Assembly: GCF_022919115.1 (NCBI RefSeq)
Contig: NZ_CP095072.1
Coordinates: 2,666,001-2,730,000, forward strand
DNA: 64,000 nt
Reading direction: 5' to 3'
Source of the DNA: Gracilibacillus caseinilyticus
Lineage (GTDB): Bacteria > Bacillota > Bacilli > Bacillales > Amphibacillaceae
The position numbers and the translations under genes are program-made. The notes under the pieces were generated by a model. That model did no database searches, had not been told where the DNA came from, and worked only from the letters and a program-made list of their open reading frames with translations. Shown piece after piece: positions 35,195-43,838 of the stretch (the stretch's first letter is position 1; the number at the start of each line of letters is the position of its first letter).

Positions 35195-35234
35195 AAAAAA
35201 CGACCTACTAAAACTTCATGTAGGTCGTTTTTTT
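35195..35234. terminator. Terminator of the small DUF3918-like gene
   Basis: AAAAAACGACCTAC (35195-35208) and GTAGGTCGTTTTTT (35220-35233), works on both strands; it lies just after the minus-strand gene stop. Confidence 0.85.
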
Positions 35235-35240
35235 GTATAA

Positions 35241-35387
35241 TTATCGTTGCTCTTGATTTGTCATATCTGTTGCATTAGTAATTAATTTTTGAATTTGTCT
35301 TCCTTGTCTTTGACTATTCATCATGTTGTAGGCTGCAACACCTATCCCAATTGATCCAAGAACAGGTAACCATTGAATATTTCTCAT
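35241..35387 (-). CDS. Small membrane protein, DUF3918-like
   Basis: 48 residues from ATG 35387 with AGGAGGGG just upstream. One N-terminal hydrophobic segment ('WLPVLGSIGIGVAAYNMM') and a hydrophilic tail with 'GRQIQKLI'. The pattern (short helix, AAYNxM, then basic GRQxQKL) resembles the DUF3918 group of small Bacillaceae proteins. Its own terminator follows directly, which supports a real gene. Function unknown. Confidence 0.65.
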   Translation of the reverse strand: MRNIQWLPVLGSIGIGVAAYNMMNSQRQGRQIQKLITNATDMTNQEQR

Positions 35388-35550
35388 TATTATCCCCTCC
35401 TAAACTTGGCTCTTAAAGCCTTTTATATTTTGTGGAGAAAATATAAAAGCATGTGTGGAAATCATTTCTCATCAACATCGGATTAAAAAATGTAGAAATG
35501 AATAAAACTAAAATTGTTTCAAATCATTAGAACTAAATGGAGGTTAAATC

Positions 35551-35832
35551 ATGAAGAAAATCATCACTTTACTATCGTCCATTGCGATTTCAATTGGTGT
35601 TTTATCAGCATGTGCAATGAATAACGATAATCAAATGAATGAACAACCGGAAGATGTAAACTACGAGCCCACTAAATATGATGAAAATAACAATATAAAC
35701 AATAGAGGGCAAGATATGGATACTGATCCTCGAAATATAAGGGAACCAAATGAGACCGATACTCCCAATAACATGGATGAAGAAGAACCCGATCTTGATG
35801 AAGAACCATCTGAAGAGAGAAGAGGAAATTAG
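35551..35832 (+). CDS. Small acidic lipoprotein, function unknown
   Basis: 93 residues with a lipoprotein signal ending in lipobox LSAC (C21). The mature part is disordered-looking, rich in Asn, Asp, Glu and Pro, with a run of acidic residues at the end ('DEEEPDLDEEPSEERRGN'). TGGAGG lies 7 nt before the ATG. Some small spore-associated lipoproteins look like this, but I cannot assign a family. A stem-loop follows at 35858-35902. Confidence 0.7.
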   Translation: MKKIITLLSSIAISIGVLSACAMNNDNQMNEQPEDVNYEPTKYDENNNINNRGQDMDTDPRNIREPNETDTPNNMDEEEPDLDEEPSEERRGN

Positions 35833-35857
35833 TTAAAGCTCCTTTTTCATTGTTTAA

Positions 35858-35902
35858 TCCTTACCAAGCAGTTAGTTTCTTAAATCGTCTGCATGGTAAG
35901 GA
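35858..35902. repeat. CCTTACCA stem-loop, copy 2
   Basis: TCCTTACCA (35858-35866) pairs with TGGTAAGGA (35894-35902), extended inside by GCAG/CTGC. The stem is nearly the same as copy 1 at 34915-34967 while the loops differ. Confidence 0.55.
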
Positions 35903-35963
35903 CCATCTTCTATAACACTAAATAGATAACCCCAAAATATAGCACGACAAAGTAAATAAGGGA

Positions 35964-36015
35964 AGTATTGTCTTTTATTTACTCCTTACATTATCTAAAT
36001 AAAAAAGACAATACT
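35964..36015 (+). promoter_or_regulatory. Long hairpin in the leader of the second BCCT gene
   Basis: A 13-bp perfect stem (AGTATTGTCTTTT with AAAAGACAATACT), a 2-nt bulge and five further pairs around a 14-nt loop, 35 bp before the start codon. It lacks a trailing T-run, so a regulatory leader structure is as likely as a terminator. Confidence 0.5.
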
Positions 36016-36050
36016 ACTAAATAACGTTAGAAACCGCAGGAGGAAATCAA

Positions 36051-37562
36051 ATGAAACAACGTTATATCGTATTTTACATATCATTATCTATACTCCTTTT
36101 ACTCGTTATTGCCGGGGCAGTAATACCTAAAACATTAGATGAAATCACGTTAAACATTCAAACCTTCTTTTCAGACGCGTTTGGGTGGTATTATTTAATT
36201 CTGGTTGCTATCGTGCTGGTCGTTTGTCTATATTTACTTATCTCACCTATTGGGCGTATCAGGCTCGGAAGTCAAGATCAAAAGCCGGAGTTTTCCAGAC
36301 CGACTTGGATTGCGATGTTATTTAGTGCTGGTATGGGGATTGGACTTGTATTTTATGGCACATCAGAACCGATTAGCCACTATGCAATTAGTTCTCCGAC
36401 GGGTGAAGTAGGTACCGATCAAGCCATAAAGGATGCACTTCGATTTACTTTTTTCCATTGGGGAATTCATGCTTGGGCTATTTATGCCATCGTCGCTCTT
36501 GCTATTGCTTATTTTCATTTTAGACATAAAAAGCTTGGATTGATAAGTGCGACATTACAGCCAATCTTGGGAGATAAGATAAATGGAGTCACTGGAAAAG
36601 CAGTTGATATCTTTTCGGTATTAGCGACTGTGCTTGGTGTCGCGACTTCACTCGGGTTCGGTGCCGTACAAATCAATGGTGGTTTGAAGTATCTTTTTGA
36701 CGTTCCTGCAACGATTTGGATCCAATTTATTATTATTGCGATCGTTACCGTTTTATTTTTGATATCTGCGTGGTCTGGCTTAGGAAAAGGTATAAAAATT
36801 TTAAGTAATGCCAATATGATTTTGGCAGGTGCGCTTTTTCTGCTTATGTTCATATTTGGTCCGACACTTTTCATTCTAAACTTATTTACCAATACGCTTG
36901 GTTCCTATATTCAAACCTTGCCGCAGATGAGCTTTCGAATAGCACCATTAAATGAAGACATTCGTGGCTGGATTAATGGATGGACAATTTTTTATTGGGC
37001 TTGGTGGATTGCTTGGGCACCGTTTGTAGGAATCTTTATTGCTCGCGTTTCTAAAGGAAGAAGTATAAGGGAGTTCGTATTCTTTGTTCTTCTGGTACCT
37101 TCTCTCGTCGTTTTCTTATGGTTCTCGACCTTTGGTGGTTCCGCCATATCACTTGAACACAATGGTATTGCAGATATATCAAGCCTTACTGCTGAAGAAT
37201 CGTTATTTGGGGTGTTCTCCCATTACCCAATGTCATTGTTAATGTCGATTACAGCAATGATTTTAATCGGATCATTTTTTATCACATCTGCAGATTCAGG
37301 AACCTATGTATTAGGGATGATGACAACCAATGGTTCGCACTCTCCTGGTAATAAAATAAAATTCACTTGGGGGATATTGCTCTCTGCAATAGCGTTAGTT
37401 TTGTTATACACGGGGGGGCTTCAAGCGTTAGAGAACATGATGATTATAGCTGCGTTGCCATTTTCCATCATTATAGCGTTAATGGCGATCAGTTTATTGA
37501 AGGCTTTACGGGAGGAAGCGAAAGAGCTAGGGATAGGTCGGATAAAAAAAAGAAAAGCATAA
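36051..37562 (+). CDS. BCCT-family osmolyte transporter, second copy
   Basis: 503 residues, 12 helices, with the BCCT motifs 'SAGMGIGLVFYGTSEPISHY' and 'YWAWWIAWAPFVGIFIARVS' and 'ITSADSGTYVLGM'. It is clearly related to the opuD-like protein at 26203-27741 but divergent in helix 3 (YGTSEP instead of WGAAEP), so substrate preference may differ (glycine betaine, choline or another betaine). CAGGAGG precedes the ATG by 7 nt. Single gene with a hairpin leader. Confidence 0.9.
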   Translation: MKQRYIVFYISLSILLLLVIAGAVIPKTLDEITLNIQTFFSDAFGWYYLILVAIVLVVCLYLLISPIGRIRLGSQDQKPEFSRPTWIAMLFSAGMGIGLVFYGTSEPISHYAISSPTGEVGTDQAIKDALRFTFFHWGIHAWAIYAIVALAIAYFHFRHKKLGLISATLQPILGDKINGVTGKAVDIFSVLATVLGVATSLGFGAVQINGGLKYLFDVPATIWIQFIIIAIVTVLFLISAWSGLGKGIKILSNANMILAGALFLLMFIFGPTLFILNLFTNTLGSYIQTLPQMSFRIAPLNEDIRGWINGWTIFYWAWWIAWAPFVGIFIARVSKGRSIREFVFFVLLVPSLVVFLWFSTFGGSAISLEHNGIADISSLTAEESLFGVFSHYPMSLLMSITAMILIGSFFITSADSGTYVLGMMTTNGSHSPGNKIKFTWGILLSAIALVLLYTGGLQALENMMIIAALPFSIIIALMAISLLKALREEAKELGIGRIKKRKA

Positions 37563-37573
37563 CACTTCTAGTA

Positions 37574-37602
37574 AAGAGCTAATCACTTATTGATTGGCTC
37601 TA
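37574..37602 (+). terminator. Weak terminator-like hairpin after the second BCCT gene
   Basis: AGAGCTAATCA pairs with TGATTGGCTCT (one G-U) around 37575-37602, but there is no T-run. The remaining gap to 37838 shows no gene. Confidence 0.4.
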
Positions 37603-37838
37603 TGCTTCAGATAATTTTGAAAGAAAATATGATAGTATCAGGATGTGATTTGTTACGTTACAATCGTTAGTTATATCTGTGGTGAATGTTGGTGTTGATA
37701 ACAGCTTCCTAAAGTAATTGATCATGTAGAGGCTCAAGCAGGAAAACATGTAGATACAAATAGAAGTATGATAACAAAACAGCAATTTAGTATAAAGAGA
37801 AGAACTCCGTGGCTATTTCTTTTGATTAATAAAAAACG

Positions 37839-38027
37839 TTAAATAATTTCAAATAAGTTCCCAATTATTTTTCCTGCGCCTCTAAACAACCAGAAGATAA
37901 TACGAAAAGGTAGAAAGATAATTTCAGGAATCAAAATCAATATATCAAACAAAAATTCCCAAAACGAGTATGGCTCATTCTTTATTTGACTTCTTTTCGT
38001 TTTTGTTTTGTTCCGTCGTGTTTTCAA
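37839..38027 (-). CDS. Small basic membrane protein
   Basis: 62 residues: a strongly basic start ('MKTRRNKTKTKRSQIK') then one or two hydrophobic segments ('FWEFLFDILILIPEIIFLPFR' region and 'IIFWLFRGAGKIIGNLF'). No family recognised. TTG 38027 lies 8 nt after a GGGAG and 15 bp after the stop of the upstream scramblase-like gene, so they probably form an operon. Confidence 0.55.
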   Translation of the reverse strand: MKTRRNKTKTKRSQIKNEPYSFWEFLFDILILIPEIIFLPFRIIFWLFRGAGKIIGNLFEII

Positions 38028-38042
38028 TGCGCACTCTCCCTT

Positions 38043-38630
38043 TTAATTGGAAAAATAATAAATATCGATAGCGATAGTCATAGCAATCAAAGATAGGGTG
38101 GTTAGAAAATCTAAGTTGGTCTTGTACAGGAAATAAGCGTCATCGTTCAACAGATTTTCTTTAATGGATGCATAAACAAAAGAACGTCTTCTAATTGAGG
38201 AAATCGGCTGATTCGATGAGCAATCTGTGATCTTGAAATCGGTTCCTCCGTATCCGCCAACGGCATGTAATATCTTATTATTATTCTGATCAATTACTGT
38301 CATGGAAGGTGATTTCCATTTTACCTCCGACTTAATTGTTGCTAGTTGATCTCCAAGGGTTGAGTAAAGGGCAAGGTCATAACTGAATCCTTTCCCTTTC
38401 TTCACCATACCTAGGACCTCTTTATTTGCATCCCGGACCGTGAATTCTAAGCTAATTACACTATGTAAAGAAAGAAGTTTTAATAATTGATTACCGGCGT
38501 TTTTTGCTGATGATTGAGTTTCTTCGATGGTTCCTATTATGGTCTGATTAGTCTGGATGGAGTATAGTCTACCTCGGAATTGGATCCGGGTATCTCGCTG
38601 CACTGATATTTCATCATATTGATCGAACAT
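38043..38630 (-). CDS. LURP-one/scramblase-like (tubby C-terminal fold) protein
   Basis: 195 residues. Alternating short beta strands with 'IQFRGRLYSIQTNQTIIGTIEET', 'DANKEVLGMVKKGKGFSYDLALYS', 'VIDQNNNKILHAVGGYGGTDFKITD' and a hydrophobic C-terminal helix ('LTTLSLIAMTIAIDIYYF') fit the tubby-like/LOR (scramblase-related) family; the match is by pattern, so it is moderate. ATG 38630 follows AGGAGG; an upstream in-frame start lacks a ribosome site. Role unknown. Confidence 0.6.
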   Translation of the reverse strand: MFDQYDEISVQRDTRIQFRGRLYSIQTNQTIIGTIEETQSSAKNAGNQLLKLLSLHSVISLEFTVRDANKEVLGMVKKGKGFSYDLALYSTLGDQLATIKSEVKWKSPSMTVIDQNNNKILHAVGGYGGTDFKITDCSSNQPISSIRRRSFVYASIKENLLNDDAYFLYKTNLDFLTTLSLIAMTIAIDIYYFSN

Positions 38631-38818
38631 GAAGTATCCTCCTGTTTTGTGCCTTCTATATATATTACGACTGTGTAATCGATCAGGTTTCATCTTTTTC
38701 AACATAACCTGAAGAAATAAGTAAAAAATTGAAAAAATTACATAGTTAGTCTGCTTTTGAAGTGATTCCCAATCTGTTTTTTGTTACATTAAATTTAAAA
38801 AGGAAGGAGCGGATCAAT

Positions 38819-39877
38819 TTGAAGCATTTCACCTTCATTTTTGTCATGGTGATAGTTGTTATAACAGGGTGCTCAGACAATGTACAGCAAAATAGTGGGG
38901 AAGAGGAAAACAAGGATGTTGAAGTAGTGGCAGAAAACCTTGAAGTCCCATGGTCGATTGAAAAATCTCAAGATACTTTTTATTTGACGGAAAGACCCGG
39001 AAATATTGTGAAAATAGAAAATGGGGAAGTGGAACGGCAAAGTGTTGAGCTGAATAAAGAAATTGCGACAGCGTCAGAATCGGGTTTGTTAGGATTTGTA
39101 CTGGATCCTGATTTCTCAGAAACAAATCTGGCTTATGCGTATTATACTTATGAGGACAGTACTGGCCAATTTAATCGCATTGTCACACTTCGCCTACAAG
39201 ATAATGCTTGGATAGAAGAAGACTTACTTCTTGATAAGATCCCAAGTGGTTCGTATCACCATGGCGGTCGCTTAAAGATTGGACCGGATGGAAAACTGTA
39301 TGCAACTGCAGGTGATGCCAGTCAAGAAGATATTGCGCAAGACCAGGAATCGCTGGGTGGTAAGATATTACGATTGAATCTTGACGGCAATGTTCCAAGT
39401 GATAACCCATTTTCTAATTCCTATGTATATAGCTATGGACACCGAAACCCACAAGGTATGACCTGGTCGTCTTCAGGTACTTTCTATGCCAGTGAACATG
39501 GGAATAATGCCAATGATGAAGTAAATCTAATAGAAAAAGGGAACAATTATGGATGGCCAATGATAGAAGGTCATCAGGAGCAGGAAGGTATGGTTTCTCC
39601 TTTATTTACTTCCGGAACTGATACAACCTGGGCTCCATCTGGTATCGATTTTTATCAACAAAAATTGTACGTCGGTGCATTACGAGGAGAAGCTGTTTTA
39701 GAGTTTGATCTTGAAACGGAGGAGCATCGTCAAGTAGTGAGCGGGTTAGGAAGAATTCGGGATGTGTTGATCGAAGGAGATTCACTTTATTTTATCAGTA
39801 ATAAAACAGATGGCCGAGGTAGTCCTGATGAGAATGATGATAAACTTTATCGAATGTCACTTAGTGAAACGGATTAA
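38819..39877 (+). CDS. PQQ-dependent sugar dehydrogenase family lipoprotein
   Basis: 352 residues: lipoprotein signal with lipobox ITGC (C18), then a six-bladed glucose/sorbosone dehydrogenase (GSDH/YliI) propeller. Family motifs: 'LTERPGNIVKIENG', 'GLLGFVLDPDF', 'YHHGGRLKIGPDGKLYATAGD' (contains the catalytic His position), 'GGKILRLNLDGNVPSDNPF', 'YSYGHRNPQGM', 'EHGNNANDEVN'. It would oxidise aldoses outside the cell if PQQ is available; no PQQ synthesis genes are here. TTG start 38819 follows GGAAGGAG. An in-frame start further upstream would bury the signal peptide. Confidence 0.85.
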   Translation: MKHFTFIFVMVIVVITGCSDNVQQNSGEEENKDVEVVAENLEVPWSIEKSQDTFYLTERPGNIVKIENGEVERQSVELNKEIATASESGLLGFVLDPDFSETNLAYAYYTYEDSTGQFNRIVTLRLQDNAWIEEDLLLDKIPSGSYHHGGRLKIGPDGKLYATAGDASQEDIAQDQESLGGKILRLNLDGNVPSDNPFSNSYVYSYGHRNPQGMTWSSSGTFYASEHGNNANDEVNLIEKGNNYGWPMIEGHQEQEGMVSPLFTSGTDTTWAPSGIDFYQQKLYVGALRGEAVLEFDLETEEHRQVVSGLGRIRDVLIEGDSLYFISNKTDGRGSPDENDDKLYRMSLSETD

Positions 39878-40039
39878 TGGTCGCTTCTAATTAACCCAAT
39901 TCATCCGCAAAAAGCAGGTAATGATGACAAATGGATGTGGTCTTTTGTACCTTATGTCGTTCATCCAAAGTTGTTAAAATGGAAATGGAACGTTTGAAAC
40001 AAAGGGTACCATTGAATACTTTCTGAGAGGATGAATGTA

Positions 40040-41296
40040 ATGGAATCAAAACAAATAACACCGGAACAAGAAGTTTTAGGTGTACTAGGTGGTAAAATTA
40101 ATAGGGATCCTTTCGCTGTTTTTGAAGATTTACGAAACAATGGATCTGTCCGGCCAATACCGATGCCGATGGGTGATCCTGATCATCAAACATGGATTGT
40201 GTCACATATGGAACAGGCCAAGCAAGTATTGAAAGATCAAGCAACTTTCTGTGTGGATCCTGCTACAATTGAAAAAAGCAGTGATACAAAAAAATCGTTA
40301 ATCAATAGTTCGGAGGAGGTAAGCTCTAATTTATTTCTTTCAAACTCTTTAAATGCATTAGATGAGCCGGATCATCGACGATTACGACAATTAGTATCGA
40401 GAGCATTTACTCCAAAATATATGGAAAGTTTACGTCCAAGTGTACAGAAAATAGCTGATGATTTACTCGATCAAGTACAAGATAAGGGTGAAATGGATAT
40501 AGTAGTGGATTATGCTTATAAATTGCCAATCAATGTTATATCAATCATGATCGGAGTGCCTGAATCCCAACGTGAAAAAATTTATCATTGGTCAGAAGCG
40601 ATTGCGAATGGACTTGGTGTAGGGAGAGTAGACGAAGACGTTGCAAAAAGCTTGGAAGCATTTGGTGAATACTTTAAACAGCTTATAGATGAGAAGCGCC
40701 GTCATCCTAGTGATGACTTAATCAGTGAATTGATAGCGATAGAAGAAGAGGGAGATAAATTAACTGAAAATGAACTTCTTTCAATGGTTCAACTATTAAT
40801 CTTTGCAGGTCATGAGACTACTTCTAATTTAATCTCTACCGGAACATTAATGCTGCTGGATCATCCGGAACAATTAAATTTGCTTAAAGACGATCCTGGC
40901 CTGGTTCCAAATGCTGTGGAGGAATTATTGCGATATCATGGTCCATCTACAACTGCTGGTCCGCGTTATGCCAGAAAGGATACGGAATTAGGAGGACAGC
41001 AAATTAAAAAAGGCGATATACTTTTTCCACTACTGAAATCAGCAAATCGTGATGAAAATGTCTTTTCAGATTCGGAAGACTTGGATGTGACACGCGATCT
41101 CAAGCGTCATCTTGCTTTTGGACAAGGTGTTCATATGTGTTTAGGGGCGCCGCTTGCAAGAATAGAAGGAGATCTTGCTTTTACTACATTATTAAGAAGA
41201 ATGCCACATATCAAATTAAATATTCCAAGAGAAGAGGTACAGTGGCAATTTAAGTTGGCTGCACAAGGTTTATCTAGTTTGCCCGTATCTTTCTAA
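40040..41296 (+). CDS. Cytochrome P450 (CYP107-like)
   Basis: 418-residue soluble bacterial P450. I-helix 'AGHETTSNL', K-helix 'EELLRYHGP' with ExxR, and the haem-binding loop 'FGQGVHMCLGAPLAR' with ligand C367. It resembles the CYP107/BioI-type enzymes that hydroxylate fatty acids or small molecules with ferredoxin or flavodoxin partners; no redox partner gene is adjacent. ATG 40040 is chosen since AGAGG lies 9 nt upstream; ATG 40031 directly abuts that site. Confidence 0.92.
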   Translation: MESKQITPEQEVLGVLGGKINRDPFAVFEDLRNNGSVRPIPMPMGDPDHQTWIVSHMEQAKQVLKDQATFCVDPATIEKSSDTKKSLINSSEEVSSNLFLSNSLNALDEPDHRRLRQLVSRAFTPKYMESLRPSVQKIADDLLDQVQDKGEMDIVVDYAYKLPINVISIMIGVPESQREKIYHWSEAIANGLGVGRVDEDVAKSLEAFGEYFKQLIDEKRRHPSDDLISELIAIEEEGDKLTENELLSMVQLLIFAGHETTSNLISTGTLMLLDHPEQLNLLKDDPGLVPNAVEELLRYHGPSTTAGPRYARKDTELGGQQIKKGDILFPLLKSANRDENVFSDSEDLDVTRDLKRHLAFGQGVHMCLGAPLARIEGDLAFTTLLRRMPHIKLNIPREEVQWQFKLAAQGLSSLPVSF

Positions 41297-41312
41297 GCCG
41301 TTCTATAAACAA

Positions 41313-41345
41313 GCTACACCCCAAAATTCGTTTTTGGGGTGTAGC
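41313..41345 (+). terminator. Hairpin terminator of the P450 gene
   Basis: GCTACACCCCAAAA (41313-41326) and TTTTGGGGTGTAGC (41332-41345), a 14-bp stem; the T-rich tract comes a few bases later. Confidence 0.7.
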
Positions 41346-41379
41346 ATTGTAACGATTATTTTTTTATACGTTAGGAAAG

Positions 41380-41447
41380 CATAAAATTTTAGCGAAGAAG
41401 CAGTTCGACGTAGTGAAAATTTAAAGTGTACCAAGTATAAGAAAAAC
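41380..41447 (-). repeat. Dispersed ~68-bp repeat, copy B (inverted)
   Basis: Reverse complement of copy A at 32897-32965. Identical blocks include CGACGTAGTGAAAATTTA compared with its counterpart except one base. Confidence 0.75.
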
Positions 41448-41487
41448 CTCGGCACTCGCTAATAGACGAGGCGAATGCCGAGTTTTT
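41442..41487 (-). terminator. Terminator of the metallopeptidase gene
   Basis: AAAAACCTCGGCACTCGC and GCGAATGCCGAGTTTTT (41442-41487) form a long stem with minor mismatches directly after the stop codon. Confidence 0.85.
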
Positions 41488-43575
41488 CTAATGCCCTTTC
41501 TTCTTCAACTCAACCTCATACGTAAATGGTACAGGATTCTTATCATCAGCAGGAGCTGCATACGATGTAATCATCCGATTGGTTCCTTTTTTAAATAATT
41601 GTCGTAATTGTAATGCGTTCTCATCTGTCACATTAAACGGATCGACAGTAATGACTTTATATTTTTTCTTGTTCTTCAATTCCCGTTCATTAATAAATGT
41701 CACAGTGTAGTTTACGTAAGTCTCCGTTAGTTCTTGGAATGACGTGAAAGGATCTGTCGAAGCTCCGTCCTGATAGTAGTCTATTTCTGGAATTGCAATA
41801 TTATCAATGTACCAGCCATTATTTGTTGTTCCCCAATCTGTGAGGTAACGGAAGGAGATCAGAATCTCCTGACCAGAATAGGCGGATAAATCAAAGGATT
41901 CCTGCTGCCAGTTTTCAGAATGTCCGGTAAAACCAGGCACGTTCTCTTTGATTTTAGGATATCCTTCTTCTACTACATCACTTCTAGTGTTTTCATTTGC
42001 TAAGCTTTCCCACGTTTCACCGTCATCCGTCGAAACTTGCACAACACCAAAATCCCATTGTTCTTCGATATCAATAAGTTGGTCAAATTGCAGTGTAGCG
42101 GTTGACAGTGAGGTGAGATCTGCTTCAAAAATAAGCTCATTGTCCGCTTCATCCGCTTTGCCACCCCAAAGCACTTTCTCTTCAGAACCTAAAGGATCAT
42201 CGACAGAGGTCCAAGGTGTGGAACGAAAATCAACCCCATCAAAATGAATCGTGTCAATCTTCTCATCGAAGTCTAACGTTTTGAAATCACCACCCCATGC
42301 AGGCACACCATCTTTTTCATAAGTTAAAGCTTTCTCATAATCGACTGTAATGCCACGAGGTGTTCCTTCATCATCGACTGGGAGATTGCGCAGATCAATA
42401 CTTGCAAAATTATATTTGTCGTCGTCTATTGCGAGTGTCGTGATAAAGTCCTGATAGACATCTGTGAAATCCTTTCTTGATCCGTATGCTTTTAGTACTT
42501 CGTTTACACTTGTTAGACCTTGTGAAGTATTCTTGGCCAAATCACGAATGAATTCCTGACCAAATTGTTCATTCATAAATAATGTAAAAAGATAGACTTG
42601 TCCATAGTCTGCAATTGTTTCTGGACCAGTCTCTGCAGACACGTGTTCATCCCAGTTTACTAATGAATTTTCTGGATGGTCTAAGTAAAAGTTAATCGAG
42701 CCTGCGTCATGTCCGTAGCCACCTAAGTATTCAGAAAAAGTGGACATTCCTTCATTTAACCATGACTCTTCGGCACCATCATTATCAGCATGGATTAAAT
42801 GCTGCAGCTCATGAATCGTCGTTGCAAAAAAAGTAGATTCTAAGCGGGTCTCCCAGTTGGAGCTGTCTATCGTTACGATATTTCGATCAATATAATTTTC
42901 GATCGTTTGCCAGAAGAAACCTGCAACGAAAAAAGGATACTCCGGGTCTTCATAATTGTCATCCTGGATGTTATCGACGAGAATGATTGTTTTATCACTG
43001 CCTTCATAGTAATTATCAGGCAGCCCGACCATTTCTGGTAAAGTTGCATTACTGCCATCTAACGTATCAGGCATACCAAAAAATGATGTGTTTTTGGGAT
43101 AAATATTACTATCAAATTCGTCTCGCAGTTTATCCACTTGTGATTGTGTGACAACATGGGCTGGCCTTGTATCGCCTTCAGGGAAAGATAAATCGTCAGC
43201 AACCCAGATTTCGACGTTGTCACCGACACTGCGTAATGTATAGGTTTTTAATGATAGGTTGCGATTTAAGAAGTATTTAGTACCACCGTCATAGGTGAAT
43301 TTGGCGTCTGAAGCAGTTTGTGTAGTGGCGGCTTTCTCAGATGCAGGGAGCTGTCTCGCTTGCTTTTTCAGTTTCTGTTCCGCTTCATTGATAAAATTTT
43401 CGTTTTTAGATAGCTTGTTTAATTTTCCATCAATATCAATCCGGTCACCATAACGCTCGACATCCCAATCGGAAAGATCATTAGATTGTGCGAACACATT
43501 AGGTGCATAAAACAGAATCGAAAGTAAAACTACTACACTAGTAAATAATAACCTCGATAAAGCACTTCTTTTCAT
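41488..43575 (-). CDS. Secreted zinc metallopeptidase (M6/M30-like, immune-inhibitor-A-type)
   Basis: 695 residues with a signal peptide (about 1-30). The catalytic motif is H255-E-L-Q-H259 with a third ligand E275 in 'WLNEG', a gluzincin-type arrangement more like M30 than the classic M6 HEFGH. The C-terminal half resembles the immune inhibitor A beta-sandwich ('WGGDFKTLDFDE', 'NGWYIDNIAIPEIDY'). Probably degrades extracellular proteins. A cleavable propeptide is likely between the signal peptide and residue ~60. GAGGGG precedes the ATG by about 9 nt. Single gene. Confidence 0.82.
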   Translation of the reverse strand: MKRSALSRLLFTSVVVLLSILFYAPNVFAQSNDLSDWDVERYGDRIDIDGKLNKLSKNENFINEAEQKLKKQARQLPASEKAATTQTASDAKFTYDGGTKYFLNRNLSLKTYTLRSVGDNVEIWVADDLSFPEGDTRPAHVVTQSQVDKLRDEFDSNIYPKNTSFFGMPDTLDGSNATLPEMVGLPDNYYEGSDKTIILVDNIQDDNYEDPEYPFFVAGFFWQTIENYIDRNIVTIDSSNWETRLESTFFATTIHELQHLIHADNDGAEESWLNEGMSTFSEYLGGYGHDAGSINFYLDHPENSLVNWDEHVSAETGPETIADYGQVYLFTLFMNEQFGQEFIRDLAKNTSQGLTSVNEVLKAYGSRKDFTDVYQDFITTLAIDDDKYNFASIDLRNLPVDDEGTPRGITVDYEKALTYEKDGVPAWGGDFKTLDFDEKIDTIHFDGVDFRSTPWTSVDDPLGSEEKVLWGGKADEADNELIFEADLTSLSTATLQFDQLIDIEEQWDFGVVQVSTDDGETWESLANENTRSDVVEEGYPKIKENVPGFTGHSENWQQESFDLSAYSGQEILISFRYLTDWGTTNNGWYIDNIAIPEIDYYQDGASTDPFTSFQELTETYVNYTVTFINERELKNKKKYKVITVDPFNVTDENALQLRQLFKKGTNRMITSYAAPADDKNPVPFTYEVELKKKGH

Positions 43576-43838
43576 CTGTCATTTCCCCTCTCATCATATA
43601 AAATTGCATTTATTCTATCATGAGATGATGAGAGAAGGTATACTTATCAGCCAAGTTCATACAAAATATCTAGATGATGTCAGGTAATCTAGCAATAAAG
43701 TGAATCATATATCCCGGTTCAATTGAGAAGTGATAGAAGAGAATTTAAAGTTTAGTAGATAACGTTTGTGAATAATTTATTACCTATTGGATAAATTATC
43801 CATAAAAAAAGACTTTGAATGTAACGAAAACAAGTATT

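Noticed and set aside
39890..39997. Short open stretch before the P450 gene ('KWMWSFVPYVVHPK')
   Set aside because: No start codon with a ribosome site and no recognisable family; probably chance or untraceable debris.
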